Below are positions 58,549 to 64,000 of a stretch of 64,000 bases of DNA, one piece after another. Every line of letters begins with the position of its first letter. Positions within the stretch are counted from its first letter, which is position 1. The translations under genes were made by a program, and so were the position numbers. Source of the stretch: Phycomyces nitens. Its lineage: Eukaryota > Mucoromycota > Mucoromycetes > Mucorales > Phycomycetaceae. Below the pieces are notes generated by a model that saw nothing but the letters and a program-made list of their open reading frames with translations, had not been told where the DNA came from and did not search any database. The DNA lies in the NCBI GenBank assembly GCA_022702545.1, contig JAHRBC010000008.1, positions 2,170,001 through 2,234,000 on the forward strand, read 5' to 3'.

Positions 58549-59226
58549 TGACACGTGTGTTGTGGGCAGGTTTGGTTTCGACCATGAAGCCGGACCAAGG
58601 GCCCGGAACAGGCCTAGGAGGGGTCGGAGGCCGGACCAGTCTGAAGAAGAAGTCCGAGCCGAGTAAGGATGGCCGATCCCTGAGTTTCTTTATTTCTCTT
58701 TCTTTTCAATTTTTCTTTATTTTATTTTATCACATTTTATTATTTCCTTTTTTATACTCTTTCCTTTTATATTTCCTTTGTGAATCCTTTCTCACTTTCT
58801 TGCAGGATTGCACCATTCTGTACTTCTTTAGTTTATTTCCCCTACTTCTTTGTCTTACCCTTTTCTTTACTATGTTATAGTATTTTTTTATTATATTTTT
58901 CCTTTGGCCTTGATGGCATCATTTTATTATTTTATTATTTCATTTTTTGGTTATTCTTTTAGTTATTTTCTTTGTCTATAAAAGACATTCTTTTCTAATG
59001 AAATAAAGATCATCAGTCAGTTTTACGATCAATTTTATGGTTATCTTATTCTTTTGAGTTTAAGCTCTCGATCTCTGAAGAGCAGTTATATTTTGCCCGG
59101 TCATTTTGGGGATATTTCTGTTGAGTTTCGTTAGTCTTTTACTGGTTCTTTCATTGTTTCTTTTATATATTTTATTTTTTGCCCGTTTGGTTACCATACA
59201 CAACCATACAAACACATCACACGTCA
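58549..59226 (+). mobile_element. Solo LTR, family A, second from tRNA-Glu (678 bp)
   Basis: TGACACGTGTGTTG to CATCACACGTCA, with TATT at 58545-58548 and 59227-59230. Inverted near-copy of 28473-29152. Plus-strand sense. Confidence 0.9.
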
Positions 59227-59230
59227 TATT

Positions 59231-60220
59231 TTGACACGGTGTGTTGTGGTGTTGTCGGCCTCAGTCGCAACCCGATTTTTGGGCCGTTTTGGGTAGCCAA
59301 GGTCACTGACGGTGCAGGTAGTCGTGACGTGGTCCTCAATTTATTTCATTTGCCGATGGCGGGCAAAGACCTTTGCACCTTTTCCCTTTGACATTTTTTT
59401 TTTCTTGTCTCTCAATTTTTCTACTTTTTCCTTAACTAAACCTTTTCCTCTTTCTTTCGATTTCCACTCACACTAAAATTTAGTGTTGTGTTTTGTTGTA
59501 CACTTCTTTACCAATTTTGGTAAAGAATCTCTCGTTAGTCAAGTCTACAAATCTCCCAACAATTTTCTCATTTATTTAGTTTTATTATTATTTTTATTTT
59601 TATTGATTGTATTCTATCCACTCTTCTGTCAACTCTTCCGTATATTATTTTATGATTTCATACAACATCTTTCTATTATTTTATCGTATATTATTTTATC
59701 CAACAATTAGTATAAATATCTCAAAATCAAACACTCAATAAACAATGTTGAATTCTGATACAAGTTTCTTCTCTGACAAAGTTGTCTGAATCCTTATTCT
59801 TTCTTGTGAATTTCTTCCGTTATATTTTGTTTCTTACCAAGTCTTCGTAGAAGATTGGTTGTTCTTTATATTTTTATTTGTATTAGTCAAGTCTTCTTGG
59901 AAGATTGACTACCCCTTTTTTTTTATTATTCTCATTTGTATCCCTGTGCTGTATTTCGTTATTGATTCACCTGTGGTGAAGTTAATATCATATATTTGTA
60001 TCCATCCTATTTGTATCCCCTTTTTGCTCTCACTTTTGTGAAAGCATTTCTTATTCCTGTCCTTGTAGTCACTTTGGTAACAAAGCGACTATCTTATTTG
60101 CACCCATTTCCTCCTTTTCGAACCTATTCTTCCTCCATTCTGGATTTCGATCCATATTACTACCCGTACCTTTCTTTTCTCGTCCACCTCCTACACACAA
60201 CAAAGTACCACACGCATCAT
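59231..60220 (+). mobile_element. Solo LTR, family C, third from tRNA-Glu
   Basis: About 990 bp, TTGACACGGTGTGTTG to CACGCATCAT, with TATT on both sides (59227-59230, 60221-60224). TATAAATATCTC and CAATAAAC near 59710-59745 give plus-strand sense. No second copy in the window, so the ends rest on the TATT and TG...CA pattern. Confidence 0.65.
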
Positions 60221-60267
60221 TATTGTACATTACCACAATTTATACATTCCGTACGTTAAAATGCTGG

Positions 60268-63200
60268 CTAGGGTTAGGGAATGGTACTAGGGTATGGGCT
60301 GTGTTTAGGGAATAGGGTTAGGGTATAGGGTTAGGGAATGGTACTAGGGTATGGGCTGTGTTTAGGGAATAGGGTTAGGGTATAGGGTTAGGGAATGGTA
60401 CTAGGGTATGGGCTGTGTTTAGGGAATAGGGTTAGGGTATAGGGTTAGGGAATGGTACTAGGGTATGGGCTGTGTTTAGGGAATAGGGTTAGGGTATAGG
60501 GTTAGGGAATGGTACTAGGGTATGGGCTGTGTTTAGGGAATAGGGTTAGGGTATAGGGTTAGGGAATGGTACTAGGGTATGGGCTGTGTTTAGGGAATAG
60601 GGTTAGGGTATAGGGTTAGGGAATGGTACTAGGGTATGGGCTGTGTTTAGGGAATAGGGTTAGGGTATAGGGTTAGGGAATGGTACTAGGGTATGGGCTG
60701 TGTTTAGGGAATAGGGTTAGGGTATAGGGTTAGGGAATGGTACTAGGGTATGGGCTGTGTTTAGGGAATAGGGTTAGGGTATAGGGTTAGGGAATGGTAC
60801 TAGGGTATGGGCTGTGTTTAGGGAATAGGGTTAGGGTATAGGGTTAGGGAATGGTACTAGGGTATGGGCTGTGTTTAGGGAATAGGGTTAGGGTATAGGG
60901 TTAGGGAATGGTACTAGGGTATGGGCTGTGTTTAGGGAATAGGGTTAGGGTATAGGGTTAGGGAATGGTACTAGGGTATGGGCTGTGTTTAGGGAATAGG
61001 GTTAGGGTATAGGGTTAGGGAATGGTACTAGGGTATGGGCTGTGTTTAGGGAATAGGGTTAGGGTATAGGGTTAGGGAATGGTACTAGGGTATGGGCTGT
61101 GTTTAGGGAATAGGGTTAGGGTATAGGGTTAGGGAATGGTACTAGGGTATGGGCTGTGTTTAGGGAATAGGGTTAGGGTATAGGGTTAGGGAATGGTACT
61201 AGGGTATGGGCTGTGTTTAGGGAATAGGGTTAGGGTATAGGGTTAGGGAATGGTACTAGGGTATGGGCTGTGTTTAGGGAATAGGGTTAGGGTATAGGGT
61301 TAGGGAATGGTACTAGGGTATGGGCTGTGTTTAGGGAATAGGGTTAGGGTATAGGGTTAGGGAATGGTACTAGGGTATGGGCTGTGTTTAGGGAATAGGG
61401 TTAGGGTATAGGGTTAGGGAATGGTACTAGGGTATGGGCTGTGTTTAGGGAATAGGGTTAGGGTATAGGGTTAGGGAATGGTACTAGGGTATGGGCTGTG
61501 TTTAGGGAATAGGGTTAGGGTATAGGGTTAGGGAATGGTACTAGGGTATGGGCTGTGTTTAGGGAATAGGGTTAGGGTATAGGGTTAGGGAATGGTACTA
61601 GGGTATGGGCTGTGTTTAGGGAATAGGGTTAGGGTATAGGGTTAGGGAATGGTACTAGGGTATGGGCTGTGTTTAGGGAATAGGGTTAGGGTATAGGGTT
61701 AGGGAATGGTACTAGGGTATGGGCTGTGTTTAGGGAATAGGGTTAGGGTATAGGGTTAGGGAATGGTACTAGGGTATGGGCTGTGTTTAGGGAATAGGGT
61801 TAGGGTATAGGGTTAGGGAATGGTACTAGGGTATGGGCTGTGTTTAGGGAATAGGGTTAGGGTATAGGGTTAGGGAATGGTACTAGGGTATGGGCTGTGT
61901 TTAGGGAATAGGGTTAGGGTATAGGGTTAGGGAATGGTACTAGGGTATGGGCTGTGTTTAGGGAATAGGGTTAGGGTATAGGGTTAGGGAATGGTACTAG
62001 GGTATGGGCTGTGTTTAGGGAATAGGGTTAGGGTATAGGGTTAGGGAATGGTACTAGGGTATGGGCTGTGTTTAGGGAATAGGGTTAGGGTATAGGGTTA
62101 GGGAATGGTACTAGGGTATGGGCTGTGTTTAGGGAATAGGGTTAGGGTATAGGGTTAGGGAATGGTACTAGGGTATGGGCTGTGTTTAGGGAATAGGGTT
62201 AGGGTATAGGGTTAGGGAATGGTACTAGGGTATGGGCTGTGTTTAGGGAATAGGGTTAGGGTATAGGGTTAGGGAATGGTACTAGGGTATGGGCTGTGTT
62301 TAGGGAATAGGGTTAGGGTATAGGGTTAGGGAATGGTACTAGGGTATGGGCTGTGTTTAGGGAATAGGGTTAGGGTATAGGGTTAGGGAATGGTACTAGG
62401 GTATGGGCTGTGTTTAGGGAATAGGGTTAGGGTATAGGGTTAGGGAATGGTACTAGGGTATGGGCTGTGTTTAGGGAATAGGGTTAGGGTATAGGGTTAG
62501 GGAATGGTACTAGGGTATGGGCTGTGTTTAGGGAATAGGGTTAGGGTATAGGGTTAGGGAATGGTACTAGGGTATGGGCTGTGTTTAGGGAATAGGGTTA
62601 GGGTATAGGGTTAGGGAATGGTACTAGGGTATGGGCTGTGTTTAGGGAATAGGGTTAGGGTATAGGGTTAGGGAATGGTACTAGGGTATGGGCTGTGTTT
62701 AGGGAATAGGGTTAGGGTATAGGGTTAGGGAATGGTACTAGGGTATGGGCTGTGTTTAGGGAATAGGGTTAGGGTATAGGGTTAGGGAATGGTACTAGGG
62801 TATGGGCTGTGTTTAGGGAATAGGGTTAGGGTATAGGGTTAGGGAATGGTACTAGGGTATGGGCTGTGTTTAGGGAATAGGGTTAGGGTATAGGGTTAGG
62901 GAATGGTACTAGGGTATGGGCTGTGTTTAGGGAATAGGGTTAGGGTATAGGGTTAGGGAATGGTACTAGGGTATGGGCTGTGTTTAGGGAATAGGGTTAG
63001 GGTATAGGGTTAGGGAATGGTACTAGGGTATGGGCTGTGTTTAGGGAATAGGGTTAGGGTATAGGGTTAGGGAATGGTACTAGGGTATGGGCTGTGTTTA
63101 GGGAATAGGGTTAGGGTATAGGGTTAGGGAATGGTACTAGGGTATGGGCTGTGTTTAGGGAATAGGGTTAGGGTATAGGGTTAGGGAATGGTACTAGGGT

Positions 63201-64000
63201 ATGGGCTGTGTTTAGGGAATAGGGTTAGGGTATAGGGTTAGGGAATGGTACTAGGGTATGGGCTGTGTTTAGGGGAATAGGGTTAGGGTATAGGGTTAGG
63301 GAATGGTACTAGGGTATGGGCTGTGTTTAGGGAATAGGGTTAGGGTATAGGGTTAGGGAATGGTACTAGGGTATGGGCTGTGTTTAGGGAATAGGGTTAG
63401 GGTATAGGGTTAGGGAATGGTACTAGGGTATGGGCTGTGTTTAGGGAATAGGGTTAGGGTATAGGGTTAGGGAATGGTACTAGGGTATGGGCTGTGTTTA
63501 GGGAATAGGGTTAGGGTATAGGGTTAGGGAATGGTACTAGGGTATGGGCTGTGTTTAGGGAATAGGGTTAGGGTATAGGGTTAGGGAATGGTACTAGGGT
63601 ATGGGCTGTGTTTAGGGAATAGGGTTAGGGTATAGGGTTAGGGAATGGTACTAGGGTATGGGCTGTGTTTAGGGAATAGGGTTAGGGTATAGGGTTAGGG
63701 AATGGTACTAGGGTATGGGCTGTGTTTAGGGAATAGGGTTAGGGTATAGGGTTAGGGAATGGTACTAGGGTATGGGCTGTGTTTAGGGAATAGGGTTAGG
63801 GTATAGGGTTAGGGAATGGTACTAGGGTATGGGCTGTGTTTAGGGAATAGGGTTAGGGTATAGGGTTAGGGAATGGTACTAGGGTATGGGCTGTGTTTAG
63901 GGAATAGGGTTAGGGTATAGGGTTAGGGAATGGTACTAGGGTATGGGCTGTGTTTAGGGAATAGGGTTAGGGTATAGGGTTAGGGAATGGTACTAGGGTA
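60268..64000 (+). repeat. 57-bp telomere-like satellite array, about 65 copies, running off the right edge
   Basis: The unit (for example 60301-60357) begins GTGTTTAGGGAATAGGGTTA and contains five TAGGG cores, two of them TTAGGG. Copies look identical over about 3.7 kb. The one variant I noticed is an extra G near 63272. The G-rich strand runs 5' to 3' toward the window's right end, the orientation expected near a right-hand telomere. No coding frame survives in the unit. Confidence 0.95.

Noticed and set aside
60268..64000. CRISPR-like regular repeat array
   Set aside because: There are no variable spacers; the whole 57-bp unit repeats, and the context is eukaryotic.

Overview
The window looks like subtelomeric DNA from an early-diverging fungus, probably Mucoromycota. 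That placement is an inference. It rests on short GT-AG introns of about 50-70 bp, TTAGGG-type telomere-like repeats, eukaryotic tRNA genes (one with a 10-nt intron) and the mix of transposons. I see no convincing host protein-coding gene. Nearly all coding sequence belongs to mobile elements, many of them nested.

Left part (1-20.5 kb): an APE-type LINE (1-5275, poly-A tail) and a decayed Tc1-like relic next to a large inverted repeat, one arm of which is split by a solo LTR. Next is a PIF/Harbinger-type transposon (9791-17814) with an intact Ty3/gypsy retrotransposon (9820-15254, identical-looking LTRs) inserted 29 bp inside its left end. Further LTR-like and tandem repeats follow.

Middle (20.5-51.3 kb): three CACTA-like elements with CACTG termini. 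Copies 1 (21225-27570) and 2 (42398-50481) are near-identical and inverted relative to each other. Copy 3 (33871-40034) is a divergent relative. Each carries a tnp2/Transposase_21-type gene, a four-exon accessory gene and a third, poorly resolved gene region. Copy 2 contains a Tc1 element that itself contains a solo LTR. A DIRS-like fragment lies at 29.6-32.1 kb.

Three tRNA genes (Lys-CTT at 29162, Tyr-GTA at 51264, Glu-CTC at 57638 on the minus strand) anchor the layout. Immediately 5' of each tRNA sit three stacked solo LTRs. They are all oriented with their TATA box pointing away from the tRNA, have 4-bp target duplications, and the nearest starts 9-12 bp from the mature tRNA 5' end. CACTA copies 1 and 2 landed inside two of these LTRs. 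A different LTR family lies 17-27 bp beyond the 3' end of each tRNA, and one of those is split by a second nearly intact Ty3/gypsy element (51980-57538).

Right end (60268-64000): about 65 copies of a 57-bp satellite rich in TAGGG/TTAGGG, G-rich strand reading toward the right edge. One inverted monomer lies beside the tRNA-Lys LTR stack. Six reading-frame breaks in four different elements are one-base contractions of homopolymers, so sequencing or assembly indels should be considered before calling those genes dead.
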